The position numbers were made by a program, and so were the translations under genes. From positions 1-40,405 of the forward strand of contig CASFDK010000031.1 of the NCBI GenBank assembly GCA_949293415.1: a stretch of DNA of 40,405 nt, read 5' to 3'. A model generated the notes under the pieces. That model did no database searches. It was not told where the DNA came from and saw only the letters and a list, made by a program, of their open reading frames with translations. The stretch comes from an uncultured Verrucomicrobiota bacterium (GTDB taxonomy: Bacteria; Verrucomicrobiota; Verrucomicrobiia; Opitutales; Intestinicryptomonadaceae). Below, one piece after another: positions 1 to 9,048 of this stretch (the stretch's first letter is position 1; every line of letters begins with the position of its first letter).

Positions 1-33
1 ACCACAGTATTTCGAATACGATTATCTCCCTGC

Positions 34-70
34 AAAAAAAAAGCCGTTTATCCTCGGATGAGCGGCTTTT
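34..70 (-). terminator. Rho-independent terminator of ftsH
   Basis: On the minus strand, about 20 bases after the ftsH stop codon, an AAAGCCG / CGGCTTT stem encloses a smaller ATCC-GA-GGAT hairpin and is followed by an unbroken run of nine T. This is a standard intrinsic terminator. It probably ends the transcript that carries the lipoprotein gene, comEC, tilS and ftsH. Confidence 0.85.
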
Positions 71-90
71 ACATCTTGACACAAAACTTG

Positions 91-2124
91 TTATGACTCC
101 AAAGCGGTTTCCGCTTCGACGGTTTCCGATTTTTCGGGAGAGTCGGACTTTTCGGAAGTCGCGGAATTTGTCGCCGTCCGCGCTTTAGCCGCCTTCTCCG
201 CCTGTTCACGTTCCCACTGATCCCTGTTTGTGGGCACAAACGAGCCGTCCAAAATCTTATAGACATCCGCGCCGTCTATCGTTTCGCGGATGAGAAGTTC
301 GTTCGCGATGGCATCGAGCTTTTGGCGGTTTTCGGATACAATCTTGCGGGCGCGTTCAAGCTGTCCGTCGATGATTGTCATTACGCGTTCGTCGATTTCC
401 TGCGCCGTGCGTTCGCTGACCCGTTCCTCGCGGGCGATTTCGCGCCCGAGAAAAATGTGGTCCTGATTTTCGCCGAACGAAATGGGTCCCAAATCGCTCA
501 TACCCCAGTCGCAGACCATTTTGCGGGCGAGTTTCGTCGCCTGTTTAATGTCCGCCGCCGCGCCGTTTGTTATGTCGCCCATGACGAGCTCTTCGGCGGC
601 GCGCCCGCCCAGACTCGTGCAGATGTTGTTGAGCAGCGAACTTTTGCTTTCGGTACGGATGTCTTTTGCGGGAATGAACATCGTCGAGCCGAGGCTCTGC
701 CCGCGCGGGATAATCGTAACCTTGTGGACGGGCAGCTTGCCGTCGTCGATTGCCGCCTGAATGAGCGCGTGCCCCGCTTCGTGGTAGGCGGTAAGACGTT
801 TTTCGTCGTCGTCCATAAGTTTTTTGCGTTCGCGCCCGAAGAAGATTTTGTCGCGCGCTTCGTCGATGTCGCTTTCGAAGACGGTTTTTTCGCCGTTGCG
901 GGCGGCGACAATCGCGCTTTCGTTGAGCAAATTCGCCAAATCCGCGCCCGAACATCCGGGGGTCATACGCGCTATTTTCGAAAGGTCTACACTGTCGGAA
1001 AGCTTTATTTTCTTGGCGTGGATTTTAAGAATCTCCTCGCGCCCCTTTACGTCGGGCAAGTCGATGACAACTTGGCGGTCGAAGCGGCCGGGGCGCAGAA
1101 GCGCGTTGTCGAGAACGTCGGGGCGGTTCGTTGCGGCAATGATTATAATGCCCGTATGCGCGTCGAAGCCGTCCATTTCCACGAGAAGCGAATTGAGCGT
1201 CTGCTCGCGTTCGTCGTTGCCGCCGCCAAGCCCCGCTCCGCGCTGGCGTCCTACGGCGTCGATTTCGTCGATGAACACAAGACACGGCGCGGACTTCCTC
1301 GCCTGCTCGAACATATCGCGAACGCGCGCCGCGCCCACGCCTACGAACATTTCGACGAAGTCCGAACCGCTTATTGAATAAAACGGAACGTCTGCCTCGC
1401 CCGCAACCGCGCGCGCCAAAAGCGTCTTGCCCGTTCCGGGAGGACCGACCATCAGAATGCCCTTGGGAATGCGCGCGCCGATTTCGTTGAAACGCTGCGG
1501 ATTTTTCAGGAATTCGACAATCTCGGAAACCTCCTCCTTCGACTCGTCACAGCCCGCAACGTCGTCGAAAGTCACCCTGTCCTTGTCGGGGGTGAGCAGA
1601 CGCGCCCTGCTCTTGCCGAACGACATCGCCCCCCTGCCCGAAGCCCTCATCTGGCGCATAAACAGAAAATACAGCAGCCCCACAATGAGCACAAACGGCA
1701 GAACGGAAGCGAGCATATTGCTCCAGAAAGTGTTCGCGGGCGTTTCCTTTATTTCCCACGGCGAAGCGGGGTCGGAAAGCTTTTTATACATATCGTCGGT
1801 TATGCGTCCGTTGAAGACAAACGGCAGCGTGCGCGGCTCGTCGGCGGCGGCCCCCTCGCGCCCGAACATCGGGTTTTTGATTTTGCCCTCCACGGCGTAC
1901 CAATCTTTGCCCGCTGCGGGATCGTTGCGCAGCGACAGCGAAACGAGCGAGTCGTTTTCGACCGCCTGCATCAACTTGCGGACGTCGAAATCCTGAGTGC
2001 GTCCCGCCGCCGCGCCGCGCGGCAGCGACACCAAAAACACGACCGCGCAAACAATCAACAGCCACACGAAATACGGCTTGTTCGGCAGTTTGGGAAAAGC
2101 TGAATTTTTGTCTTTATTGTCCAT
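91..2124 (-). CDS. ftsH: ATP-dependent zinc metalloprotease FtsH
   Basis: Membrane-anchored AAA+ protease of 677 residues that extracts and degrades damaged or short-lived membrane and cytosolic proteins as a hexamer. Visible in order: a membrane segment near residues 18-34, a periplasmic domain, a second membrane segment near 139-156, the AAA module with Walker A GPPGTGKT (227-234), Walker B FIDEID (about 284-289) and arginine fingers in LLRPGRFDR (342-350), then the zinc motif HEAGH (448-452) with the third-ligand Asp in GAAADIK further on. The last 40 or so residues are low-complexity and charged. The ATG at 2124 fits the usual short cytosolic N-terminus. It lies 15 bases after tilS and probably shares its transcript; tilS-ftsH adjacency is common in bacteria. 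Confidence 0.97.
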   Translation of the reverse strand: MDNKDKNSAFPKLPNKPYFVWLLIVCAVVFLVSLPRGAAAGRTQDFDVRKLMQAVENDSLVSLSLRNDPAAGKDWYAVEGKIKNPMFGREGAAADEPRTLPFVFNGRITDDMYKKLSDPASPWEIKETPANTFWSNMLASVLPFVLIVGLLYFLFMRQMRASGRGAMSFGKSRARLLTPDKDRVTFDDVAGCDESKEEVSEIVEFLKNPQRFNEIGARIPKGILMVGPPGTGKTLLARAVAGEADVPFYSISGSDFVEMFVGVGAARVRDMFEQARKSAPCLVFIDEIDAVGRQRGAGLGGGNDEREQTLNSLLVEMDGFDAHTGIIIIAATNRPDVLDNALLRPGRFDRQVVIDLPDVKGREEILKIHAKKIKLSDSVDLSKIARMTPGCSGADLANLLNESAIVAARNGEKTVFESDIDEARDKIFFGRERKKLMDDDEKRLTAYHEAGHALIQAAIDDGKLPVHKVTIIPRGQSLGSTMFIPAKDIRTESKSSLLNNICTSLGGRAAEELVMGDITNGAAADIKQATKLARKMVCDWGMSDLGPISFGENQDHIFLGREIAREERVSERTAQEIDERVMTIIDGQLERARKIVSENRQKLDAIANELLIRETIDGADVYKILDGSFVPTNRDQWEREQAEKAAKARTATNSATSEKSDSPEKSETVEAETALES

Positions 2125-2139
2125 CTTAAAAATTTGCAG

Positions 2140-3564
2140 TTAATAGCCCTCCGGCGAAAAGGTCAATTCTAATGCCTCGCCAGCGCCGCCTATTTTGTAT
2201 TTCCGCGCGGGAGCGAGAGTCGGAATCCAGAGAATTTCGCCCGCATTGTTACAGACAGCGGGCAGAGTTTTTCGTTTCGCGGGCGGCGTTTTTTTGGCGC
2301 AAAAAAGTTCGCCGATTTTCTTCGGACCGCCACAGCCGACGGGTGCGTACATATCGCCGCAACGGCGCGTCCTTGCGACGAGAGAACAACCGTTCACGCC
2401 GAACGCCGACACGTCGAGATACGCGCGCTTGGAGTCGTCGTTTCCGCGGAGCGATTCAACCGCCGCATCGTCGAGAAACACCCTGCGCACGCAAATCCGC
2501 GACGAGTCGGGCAACACATTTTCGCCGAGAGAAAGCGCGCATTCGAAAGCCTCGACGCGTTTTTCGAAGCGCGCCCGCAACGCCGATTCCGCCGAATCGA
2601 AGACCAGAAAGCCCGCGCCCGCGCGGAGCGAAAAATCCGCGCCGCGCAGAATTTTTTCGACCGCCTCGTCCGTTCCGCCCGAACGGAACGAAAGCCCGTT
2701 CGCCGCCACGAATTTTTCAACCGCCCTGCGCGCGAACGCCGCATACGAGCGCAAGAGCGGCGAAAGCACCGCCCGCGACATGTCCGCCCACGCCCCGTTT
2801 TCGCGCGAAAATTCAGAGTCGAAAATTCCACCGAGCGCGGTCGAGTCTTCGAAAAGCAGCCTGCGCGTACGCAACACGCACGCGTCCAAATCGGTCGGCA
2901 CGGCGTTGCGCAGTTCGGGCAGAACAACGTTGCGGATTCTATTTCTGAAATAGTCCGTACCCGCGTTCGATTCGTCCTCGCGCCACGCGATGTGTGCGGA
3001 GGCAAGCGCGGAGGTAATCCGCGTTTTTTTCAAACGCAAAAGCGGGCGCAAAAACTCCGCACCGCGCAGACTCGAAACCGCGCGCGGCGAACAAAGACCG
3101 TCAAGCCCCGCCCCGCGCGATATGCGCATGAGCAAAGACTCGAGCGCGTCGCCGCAGTGGTGACCCTGCGCGATTGCGTCAAGCTTGAGCCTGCGCGAAG
3201 CGTCGGCGAAAAAATCGAGCCGCAACTTGCGCAGGGAATTTTCCGAAATCTTTTCGGGCGACTTGTCGGGTCGACCGCAGACAAAACGAAGCCCCATCCG
3301 AGCGCACTCCGACTCAACATACCGCTCGTCGAGCTCCGCCGCCGCCCGTACCTTGTGGTTGAAGTGCAGCACGAACAGATTTTGCGGCTTTCCCGAAAAG
3401 AGCCAAACAAGGCAATGCAGAAGAAACACCGAATCCGCCCCGCCCGAACACGCAACGCCGACGCGCCCGCCGTCCGAAAGAATCGAACGCAAACGCGACC
3501 ACGCCGAATCCTCGAAATCGAAATCGGCGGAGAAGTTTTTTCCGAATGAAATCCGTTCAACCAT
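2140..3564 (-). CDS. tilS: tRNA(Ile)-lysidine synthase TilS
   Basis: ATP-dependent enzyme that converts the wobble cytidine of the CAU-anticodon tRNA-Ile to lysidine, so that it reads AUA. The N-type ATP-pyrophosphatase P-loop is seen as SGGADS at residues 40-45, with the downstream GHHCGDALES segment typical of TilS and a divergent C-terminal domain. I use the ATG at 3564 (474 residues), inside an ATGGTTGA overlap with the comEC stop (8 bases shared). A TTG at 3582 would add six residues but has no visible ribosome binding site. Overlap with comEC suggests translational coupling. Confidence 0.93.
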   Translation of the reverse strand: MVERISFGKNFSADFDFEDSAWSRLRSILSDGGRVGVACSGGADSVFLLHCLVWLFSGKPQNLFVLHFNHKVRAAAELDERYVESECARMGLRFVCGRPDKSPEKISENSLRKLRLDFFADASRRLKLDAIAQGHHCGDALESLLMRISRGAGLDGLCSPRAVSSLRGAEFLRPLLRLKKTRITSALASAHIAWREDESNAGTDYFRNRIRNVVLPELRNAVPTDLDACVLRTRRLLFEDSTALGGIFDSEFSRENGAWADMSRAVLSPLLRSYAAFARRAVEKFVAANGLSFRSGGTDEAVEKILRGADFSLRAGAGFLVFDSAESALRARFEKRVEAFECALSLGENVLPDSSRICVRRVFLDDAAVESLRGNDDSKRAYLDVSAFGVNGCSLVARTRRCGDMYAPVGCGGPKKIGELFCAKKTPPAKRKTLPAVCNNAGEILWIPTLAPARKYKIGGAGEALELTFSPEGY

Positions 3565-5275
3565 TTTGTAAAAGCGACACAATCATTATCGACGCAACGA
3601 AAACCGGTGCAAGCGCGAAACGCAAAAACACGCTCCGCGAATCGGCGAAAAATGCGGACAAAAACAGGAAGCCGAAAACCGCCGCATACGCAAGAGTCGG
3701 GCTCGGCATTCTGAAATCCACGCGCCCGCCAAACGCATGCGCCGCAAAAGAGGCGCATTCCGACATCGCGCCGACAATAGAGGCGGCGGCGCAATTCAAG
3801 CCTCCCGCCAGAAACGCGGGCAACACAAACCCGATAAATCCAAGCCCCACCGCAAGCCCCGCCCCGCTCACGAAAAGCGGCGAGTACAAAACCGACAGCG
3901 GCGCAAAGTACGAAAAGAAATACGCGCCAAGCGGCGCGCTCGCAAACATCGCCCCCAACGATATACAAAAGCCGCCGACAAAATACGCCTTCAAGCAAGC
4001 CGCAACACGAAAGCGCAAAGTGTCGGGCGCGGGCAATCCCGACGAAGTTACCCGCATCACATAGGAATAAAGCGGAAGCGAATAGACGAAAATCGAAGCG
4101 ACAATCGCATAAGAAAGGCAAAAGCCCGCATCAAAAATAATCGGCGGCGACACCGCGACCGCAACCGCAGCCGCCACAACCAACGCGCCGAAAGCCCCCG
4201 TTCCGCGCGAAAATGCAAGCGCAAGCCACATCAGCGCAATCATCCCGAACGCCCTCATCGCCGACGGGCGCGAACCGCACGCGCAAACATACAAATACAA
4301 AACCGACAGCGCAACAAACGGCTGAATCCGCCAGTCGAGCCGCAAAAGCGAAAGCGCGCCGAAGAGCACCGCCGCTGCAAAACCGATGTGCAGACCGCTT
4401 ATCGCAAAAACGTGCATCGTGCCCGTGTCGGCAAACGCAAGTTTTTGCTCGGGCGTGAGCAGACTTTTGTCGCCGAGAATCATCGCCTTGTACGTCGCCG
4501 CAGACTCGCTTCCGTCGAATGCGCCGAACCAGTACGCCGACAGCGAACGCTCCATATACCCGCGCACCGCCTCGAAAAACGCGTACCGACTCTCGGGTTT
4601 TGCCAGACTTGCAGCCCCCGCCGAACGCGCAGAAATTTTGAAGTGAACGCCCTTGTCGCGAAGGTATTTTTCGAACGCACGCCCCTCGGGCTTGGATGCG
4701 GAAAATCCGCGCGACTTCGGCTCGTCGGGATACGTTCCCGCAAGGACTCCGCAAACGCGCACGGTTTCCGAAACGGTGAAATTTTTGTTCGGCGCAACCG
4801 CATTCCTCCCGTCCGAAATCGTGTACCAAATTTTCCTGCCGACGGTTTTTTCGGCGAAGACCGGCGCGGAAAGAACGGTCGCAGTTCCGTAGCGCGAATC
4901 GTTCATTCCGCGCGAAACTTCGTCCAAACGCAGCGTCAACTCGGCATGGCGCGGCGCGAAATTCGGATACGGATTCTCGGGCACTCTAAAATAAAAATAC
5001 CAAACGCAAAGGGAAAACACTCCGACAAATCGAATCGCCGAAAACGCGCGCTTCGAAAATCCGCGCACGGAAAATCCGCAACACGCGTAAAAAAAACGGA
5101 GCGTTACTTCGAGCAAAACCGCCGCCGCCCCGACGCGGAAAAACAGTCCGCAATATCCGCGGAAATCCGACGTGCCCGCGAAAAAAAACGCAACCAACGC
5201 CGACGCCAAATACGGCAGAATCGGCGTGAAAAAATGCGCGCGGACGGAACGCCCAATCTCGGACGGCGCGTCCAT
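3557..5275 (-). CDS. comEC: ComEC/Rec2-family DNA uptake channel protein, short form
   Basis: Polytopic inner-membrane protein of 572 residues. ComEC passes single-stranded DNA into the cytoplasm during natural transformation. An N-terminal hydrophobic region is followed by an OB-like soluble domain (roughly residues 90-210), then the competence domain with the family hallmark FAISGLHIG after the DTGTMH segment and many membrane helices to the C-terminus. The metallo-beta-lactamase domain found at the end of long ComEC proteins is absent. The chosen ATG at 5275 shares one base with the upstream stop (TGATG); a GTG one codon earlier is the alternative. Whether the organism is competent cannot be told from this window. 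Confidence 0.88.
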   Translation of the reverse strand: MDAPSEIGRSVRAHFFTPILPYLASALVAFFFAGTSDFRGYCGLFFRVGAAAVLLEVTLRFFYACCGFSVRGFSKRAFSAIRFVGVFSLCVWYFYFRVPENPYPNFAPRHAELTLRLDEVSRGMNDSRYGTATVLSAPVFAEKTVGRKIWYTISDGRNAVAPNKNFTVSETVRVCGVLAGTYPDEPKSRGFSASKPEGRAFEKYLRDKGVHFKISARSAGAASLAKPESRYAFFEAVRGYMERSLSAYWFGAFDGSESAATYKAMILGDKSLLTPEQKLAFADTGTMHVFAISGLHIGFAAAVLFGALSLLRLDWRIQPFVALSVLYLYVCACGSRPSAMRAFGMIALMWLALAFSRGTGAFGALVVAAAVAVAVSPPIIFDAGFCLSYAIVASIFVYSLPLYSYVMRVTSSGLPAPDTLRFRVAACLKAYFVGGFCISLGAMFASAPLGAYFFSYFAPLSVLYSPLFVSGAGLAVGLGFIGFVLPAFLAGGLNCAAASIVGAMSECASFAAHAFGGRVDFRMPSPTLAYAAVFGFLFLSAFFADSRSVFLRFALAPVFVASIMIVSLLQNG

Positions 5276-6354
5276 CACATTTTGACAAGAGAAAGCTCGG
5301 AAGTCGAATCCGCCTGCGAATCGAATTCGATTTTCCCGACCGCGCCTTCGTACTTTACATTCCTGAAACAGTCGCGCATCTTCGACGGATTAAAACGCGC
5401 CTTGCGCAACGCTTGAGCAAGCAACACAATACTGTCGTAACCGTACGCCGACTTCCACGTCGGCGCAACACCGAACCTGCTTTTGTACGCCGCGGCAAAC
5501 CCGACCGATTCCGCACCGTATACTTTCCCCAGCTCGAACGCCGTCTTCACGCGATAGAGCGAAACGCCCGACGGCGCGGGAAAATCTCCGCCGTTGAAAC
5601 CGCAATTTGCGACAACAGTCCCGCCATAGCCCGCGCGTGAAAGGGAATCGGCAAAAGCGGGCAGCTCCGCGCCGTAGCCCACGTAGAAAACGTAGTCCGC
5701 ATTCAGCCGCATAATCTGCGAGGAGAAAATGTCGAATCTGCTTTCGCCGACTCCGAAAACGTCGCGGTAAAGCTTTGTTTTTTCGCGGCGCAAATCGAAC
5801 GAGAGATAGTCGCCGTCCGCCTTGCCGAAGAAATTGTCCACATTCATCACCACAAGCTGCACGTTGCCGCCATCGGGACGCTTCACAGCGGACGCCATCA
5901 AATCGCCAACCTGCGCGCCGTTGACGAATATGCGCGTGCAGTTCGGCATATCCAATGTCATCGGCGGATACTGGCACATAAAATTCACGAAAACGTCGCC
6001 GCACTTGGCGAGGATGTTTTTCTTCGTTATGCACTCCGCGCCGAAACCGACATTGAAAACCTTCACGCCCGAAGAACGCATCGAATCGAATGTCTCCAAA
6101 AAAGAACGGCCGTTCTCTTCGGCGTTGCGCACGTCGAGACGCACGGGGATTCCGTCAAGCCCGCCCGAAGCGTTGATTTTTTCGCAGGCGATTTCCATTC
6201 CGCGAACGACCTCCTTCGCCGCGTCCGCGCAATTCCCCTCGAGCGGCAACATGACCCCGATTGGATAGGATGCCTCGCGGGCTTTCTCCGAAGAACACCC
6301 GACAAAAACAGCACAAAGAAAAAATGCCAAAATCCGAATTTTCATACCCGCCAT
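5275..6354 (-). CDS. Periplasmic substrate-binding lipoprotein (type I, branched-chain amino acid receptor-like)
   Basis: About 359 residues with a short basic start, a hydrophobic stretch and a lipobox-like FVGC, so probably a lipid-anchored exported protein. The mature part has the layout of type I periplasmic binding proteins of the Leu/Ile/Val receptor family: an IGVMLPLEG opening strand, the AEENGRS hinge region, VVMNVDNFFGKADGD, and a YGYDSIVLLAQAL helix near the end. No permease or ATPase genes are nearby, so substrate and transporter are unknown; a sensory or orphan role is possible. The ATG at 6345 (three codons in) is an equally good start. It overlaps comEC by one base and heads the comEC-tilS-ftsH group. 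Confidence 0.8.
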   Translation of the reverse strand: MAGMKIRILAFFLCAVFVGCSSEKAREASYPIGVMLPLEGNCADAAKEVVRGMEIACEKINASGGLDGIPVRLDVRNAEENGRSFLETFDSMRSSGVKVFNVGFGAECITKKNILAKCGDVFVNFMCQYPPMTLDMPNCTRIFVNGAQVGDLMASAVKRPDGGNVQLVVMNVDNFFGKADGDYLSFDLRREKTKLYRDVFGVGESRFDIFSSQIMRLNADYVFYVGYGAELPAFADSLSRAGYGGTVVANCGFNGGDFPAPSGVSLYRVKTAFELGKVYGAESVGFAAAYKSRFGVAPTWKSAYGYDSIVLLAQALRKARFNPSKMRDCFRNVKYEGAVGKIEFDSQADSTSELSLVKM

Positions 6355-6384
6355 TCTGACAACAATTCCGATTCAAACAAGTAA

Positions 6385-6406
6385 TAAAAAACAGGATGAA
6401 GCCTGT
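6385..6406 (-). terminator. Terminator-like hairpin downstream of guaA
   Basis: On the minus strand an ACAGG stem, six-base loop and CCTGT stem run directly into six or more T. It lies about 200 bases past the guaA stop and just ahead of the lipoprotein gene. It could end guaA read-through. A further hairpin (TACGC/GCGTA, 6406-6424) sits immediately before it. Confidence 0.6.
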
Positions 6407-6458
6407 ACGCCGTTGCGGAGCGTAGCAAAATGAAAATTCGGTTTCGGGAATCTGCAAA

Positions 6459-6608
6459 ATAAGTTCGAAACAACAAAGCCATTGCGAAGCAATGCGAACT
6501 TATACACAAAAGGCGCGACTATAGTCGCGCCGAAGTATCACAACTCCCGAACAAAGTTCGGGCGTCAAGGGCTTCGCCTTTGCCGTAGCCGTGCAGGCTG
6601 CAGCCTGC
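6459..6608. repeat. Modular hairpin repeat element, copy 1
   Basis: A gene-free stretch made almost wholly of consecutive inverted repeats. ATAAGTTCG (6459-6467) and CGAACTTAT (6495-6503) bracket a CATTGC-GAA-GCAATG hairpin (6480-6494). Then follow a perfect 20-base palindrome (6512-6531), CCCGAAC-AAA-GTTCGGG (6546-6562), a weaker hairpin (6567-6581), and a 16-base palindrome GCAGGCTGCAGCCTGC (6593-6608) that abuts the guaA stop codon. The last 26 bases (6583-6608) recur exactly, inverted, at 40180-40205, and the order of modules is the same there. It is a dispersed intergenic repeat comparable in kind to REP/BIME or MITE-type elements; the family is not recognised. Confidence 0.8.
6508..6531 (-). 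terminator. Palindromic terminator after guaA, within the repeat
   Basis: The perfect palindrome GGCGCGACTATAGTCGCGCC is followed on the minus strand by TTTT, so this module of the repeat could act as an intrinsic terminator for guaA. It lies about 80 bases past the stop codon. Confidence 0.5.
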
Positions 6609-8147
6609 CTATTCCCATTCTATTGTTGCGGGCGGCTTGGAGGAGATGTCCAAGCAGACGCGGTTGACGCCTTTGACCTCATTGATAATGCGGCTGGAAA
6701 TCTTGGCGAGAACATCGTGCGGAATGTGCGCCCAGTCGGCAGTCATCGCATCCTGACTTTCGACAATGCGCAGGGCAATTACATTGTCGTAAGTGCGCTC
6801 GTCGCCCATCACGCCGACAGTCTTGACGGGGAGGAACACGGCAAACGCCTGCCACACATTGTAGTAAAGACCGCTCGCCTTCATTTCCTCGAGCAGAATT
6901 GCATCGGCTTCGCGGAGAATGTCGCAACGCTTTTTCGTGATGTCGCCGACAACGCGCACGCCGAGACCCGGACCGGGGAACGGATGACGCCAGAGAACCT
7001 CCTTCGACAAACCAAGCTCCTTGCCGAGCGCGCGAACTTCGTCCTTGAAGAGCTCGCGGAGGGGTTCGAGAAGCTTTAGTTTCATATTCTTCGGCAGACC
7101 GCCCACATTGTGGTGGCTCTTGATGAGCGAAGCGGGATTGCCCGCAATCGGCACGCTTTCGATAACGTCGGGATAAAGCGTGCCCTGCGCGAGGAAATCG
7201 ACCTTGCCGATGGACTTTACCGCCTTGTCGAACACTTCGATAAACGTCTTGCCGATAATCTTGCGCTTGCGCTCGGGGTCTTTCACGCCCGCAAGCTTCG
7301 AAAGGAAGAGCTTTTCGGCGCGGACAGTCTTCATCCGCATCTTGAAATTGTTCTTGAACAAATCCTCGACCTTCTTGCGCTCGTCCTTGCGGAGCAGCCC
7401 GTTGTCGACAAACACGCAGGTGAGCTGGTCGCCAATCGCCCTGTGGATGAGAGCCGCCGCAACCGACGAGTCAACGCCGCCACTAAGCCCGAGAATCACC
7501 TTCTTGTCGCCGACCGTTTCGCGAATCTTCAAGACCGCACGGTCTACATAGTCCGACATAGTCCAATCGCCCGTGCAGCCGCAAATTCCGTAGAGGAAGT
7601 TCTTGATGATGTCCATACCGCGGGGCGTGTGGGCAACCTCGGGATGGAACTGCATTCCGTAGAAGCGGCGTTTTTTGTCTTCGATGAGCGCGTAGGCGGA
7701 ATTTTCCGTCGTGCCGACGGGTTTGAAACCCTCGGGCAACTTTTCGATTTTGTCGCCGTGCGAATTCCAGACCTGAAGCGGCGACTCAAGCCCCTTGAGC
7801 AGCTCGCTCGAACCCTTGAACGAAAGCTTCCCGAAACCATATTCGCGCTGTTTGCTCGAAACGATTTTGCCGCCGAGCATATGCCCCATAAGCTGCAATC
7901 CGTAGCAGATACCGAGAACGGGCACGCCGAGTTCGAAAATCTTCCTGTCGGGACGCGGAGAACCCTTTGCAAGCACGCTTGCGGGGCCGCCCGAAAGGAT
8001 TATGCCGCAAACGCCCTGTTTTTTGAGAACGTCCGCCTTCGTGTTGAAAGGCATAATTTCGGAGTAAACGCTGCATTCGCGTATGCGGCGCGCAATAACC
8101 TGCGTGTACTGCGATCCGAAGTCCAGAACTGCTATCTTTTGATTCAT
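6609..8147 (-). CDS. guaA: GMP synthase (glutamine-hydrolysing)
   Basis: Cytosolic enzyme that aminates XMP to GMP, the last step of guanine nucleotide synthesis. At 512 residues it is the usual single-chain form. The N-terminal class I glutamine amidotransferase has its nucleophile in GICYG (Cys81) and the His168/Glu170 pair in FHPEV. The ATP-pyrophosphatase P-loop SGGVDSS is at 222-228, and the C-terminal dimerisation domain ends in the family-typical PPATIEWE. The ATG start is 24 bases after the small zinc-ribbon gene, so the two are probably co-transcribed. The stop codon directly adjoins a 16-base palindrome. Confidence 0.98.
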   Translation of the reverse strand: MNQKIAVLDFGSQYTQVIARRIRECSVYSEIMPFNTKADVLKKQGVCGIILSGGPASVLAKGSPRPDRKIFELGVPVLGICYGLQLMGHMLGGKIVSSKQREYGFGKLSFKGSSELLKGLESPLQVWNSHGDKIEKLPEGFKPVGTTENSAYALIEDKKRRFYGMQFHPEVAHTPRGMDIIKNFLYGICGCTGDWTMSDYVDRAVLKIRETVGDKKVILGLSGGVDSSVAAALIHRAIGDQLTCVFVDNGLLRKDERKKVEDLFKNNFKMRMKTVRAEKLFLSKLAGVKDPERKRKIIGKTFIEVFDKAVKSIGKVDFLAQGTLYPDVIESVPIAGNPASLIKSHHNVGGLPKNMKLKLLEPLRELFKDEVRALGKELGLSKEVLWRHPFPGPGLGVRVVGDITKKRCDILREADAILLEEMKASGLYYNVWQAFAVFLPVKTVGVMGDERTYDNVIALRIVESQDAMTADWAHIPHDVLAKISSRIINEVKGVNRVCLDISSKPPATIEWE

Positions 8148-8171
8148 ACTATTAGGTGCGGTTGGATTTTG

Positions 8172-8396
8172 TTAAAATTTAAGCTTGGGATTTTTATATC
8201 CGCAATTCGGACACTCCGCCGTATCCCTGCCCGCCGGAGACGTATACACGCTGTCGCAGTACAGGCAATGGAAGGTCGAAGTCTTCGCGATTTTCTCGTA
8301 GTCGATGTTCTGCCTGCGCGAGAAAACCCACGCAGCAAAGCCGAACCCCGCAAGCAGCACGGAGACGACGACGGCGAAAAAATCGGGAAAGTCCAT
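8172..8396 (-). CDS. Small membrane-anchored zinc-ribbon protein, function unknown
   Basis: A 74-residue protein that I do not recognise. Residues 7-25 form one strongly hydrophobic segment followed by SRR, consistent with a membrane anchor whose C-terminus stays in the cytoplasm. Residues 44-65 carry C-x2-C and C-x2-C pairs (Cys44, 47, 62, 65) as in a rubredoxin-like or zinc-ribbon knuckle. It starts with ATG just after the rplQ terminator, so expression probably depends on read-through or a weak promoter inside rplQ. It lies 24 bases ahead of guaA. The hydrophobic and cysteine pattern makes it a credible real gene rather than a chance frame. Confidence 0.75.
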   Translation of the reverse strand: MDFPDFFAVVVSVLLAGFGFAAWVFSRRQNIDYEKIAKTSTFHCLYCDSVYTSPAGRDTAECPNCGYKNPKLKF

Positions 8397-8408
8397 TTTG
8401 GAATATCG

Positions 8409-8444
8409 AAAAAGCGCAAACGCGCCTTTTTAGGGCGCGTTTGC
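8409..8444 (-). terminator. Terminator ending the ribosomal protein run
   Basis: On the minus strand an 11-base-pair perfect stem (GCAAACGCGCC / GGCGCGTTTGC) with a seven-base loop is followed by GC and five T, 25 bases after the rplQ stop codon. It is the strongest terminator in the window and marks the end of the S10-spc-alpha transcript. Confidence 0.92.
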
Positions 8445-8468
8445 AAATGCCGGAGATGTAAAAAGAAC

Positions 8469-9029
8469 TTATTCCTTTGCTTCCGAAGCTTCGGGCTTTG
8501 CGGCTTCCGCTTCGTCGGCTTTCTTTGCTACTTTTTTGGTCGCCGCCTTTTTAGTTGCGGCTTTCTTGGTAGCAGCCTTTTTGGTAGCCGTTTTCTTGGC
8601 CGCCTTCTTGGCGGGAGCTTTTTCCGCCGACTTCTTGTAGCCTTCGTCGTCGGCTTCGATAAGTTCGATTATCGCCATATTTGCGGCATCGCCCTTTCTG
8701 GGAACGAGCTTGTAAATACGCGTATAACCACCCTGTCTGTTGAGGAATTTCGAAACCTTTTCGACAAAGAGGAAGTGGACCGCGCTTTCGTCGCGGAGCT
8801 TCGCGAGGGCGTTTCTGCGGAGATGAAGCTTCTTTGCGGAATCTTCGGTCGTAGCCGCCTTCTTTGCGAGAGTGATGACCTTTTCGGCGAAGGGACGGAG
8901 AGCCTTTGCATAGCCGAGAGTCGTTTCAATTCTGTCGTGGCGGAAGAGAGCGGACGCGAGCGAAGCCATAAGCGACGCGCGGTGTTCCTTCTTTACGCCC
9001 ATTTGATGTCTGTGTTTATTATGACGCAT
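8469..9029 (-). CDS. rplQ: Large ribosomal subunit protein bL17 with Lys/Ala-rich tail
   Basis: 50S subunit protein located near the peptide exit tunnel. Residues 1 to about 126 are an ordinary L17 (start MRHNKHRHQMG, then RTRL-type helices and the GGYTRIYKL segment). Residues from about 130 to 186 form an extra tail with repeated TKKAA units that resembles histone H1 tails, ending in an acidic, Ala-rich stretch. Typical L17 is 115-130 residues, so this one is roughly half as long again. It is the last gene of the alpha operon, 19 bases after rpoA, and is followed by a strong terminator. Confidence 0.97.
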   Translation of the reverse strand: MRHNKHRHQMGVKKEHRASLMASLASALFRHDRIETTLGYAKALRPFAEKVITLAKKAATTEDSAKKLHLRRNALAKLRDESAVHFLFVEKVSKFLNRQGGYTRIYKLVPRKGDAANMAIIELIEADDEGYKKSAEKAPAKKAAKKTATKKAATKKAATKKAATKKVAKKADEAEAAKPEASEAKE

Positions 9030-9048
9030 TTGTAATACTTTTTATAAA

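Noticed and set aside
1..33. GTATT-TCG-AATAC hairpin at the left edge
   Set aside because: Short five-pair stem beyond the ftsH terminator; too little sequence to interpret.
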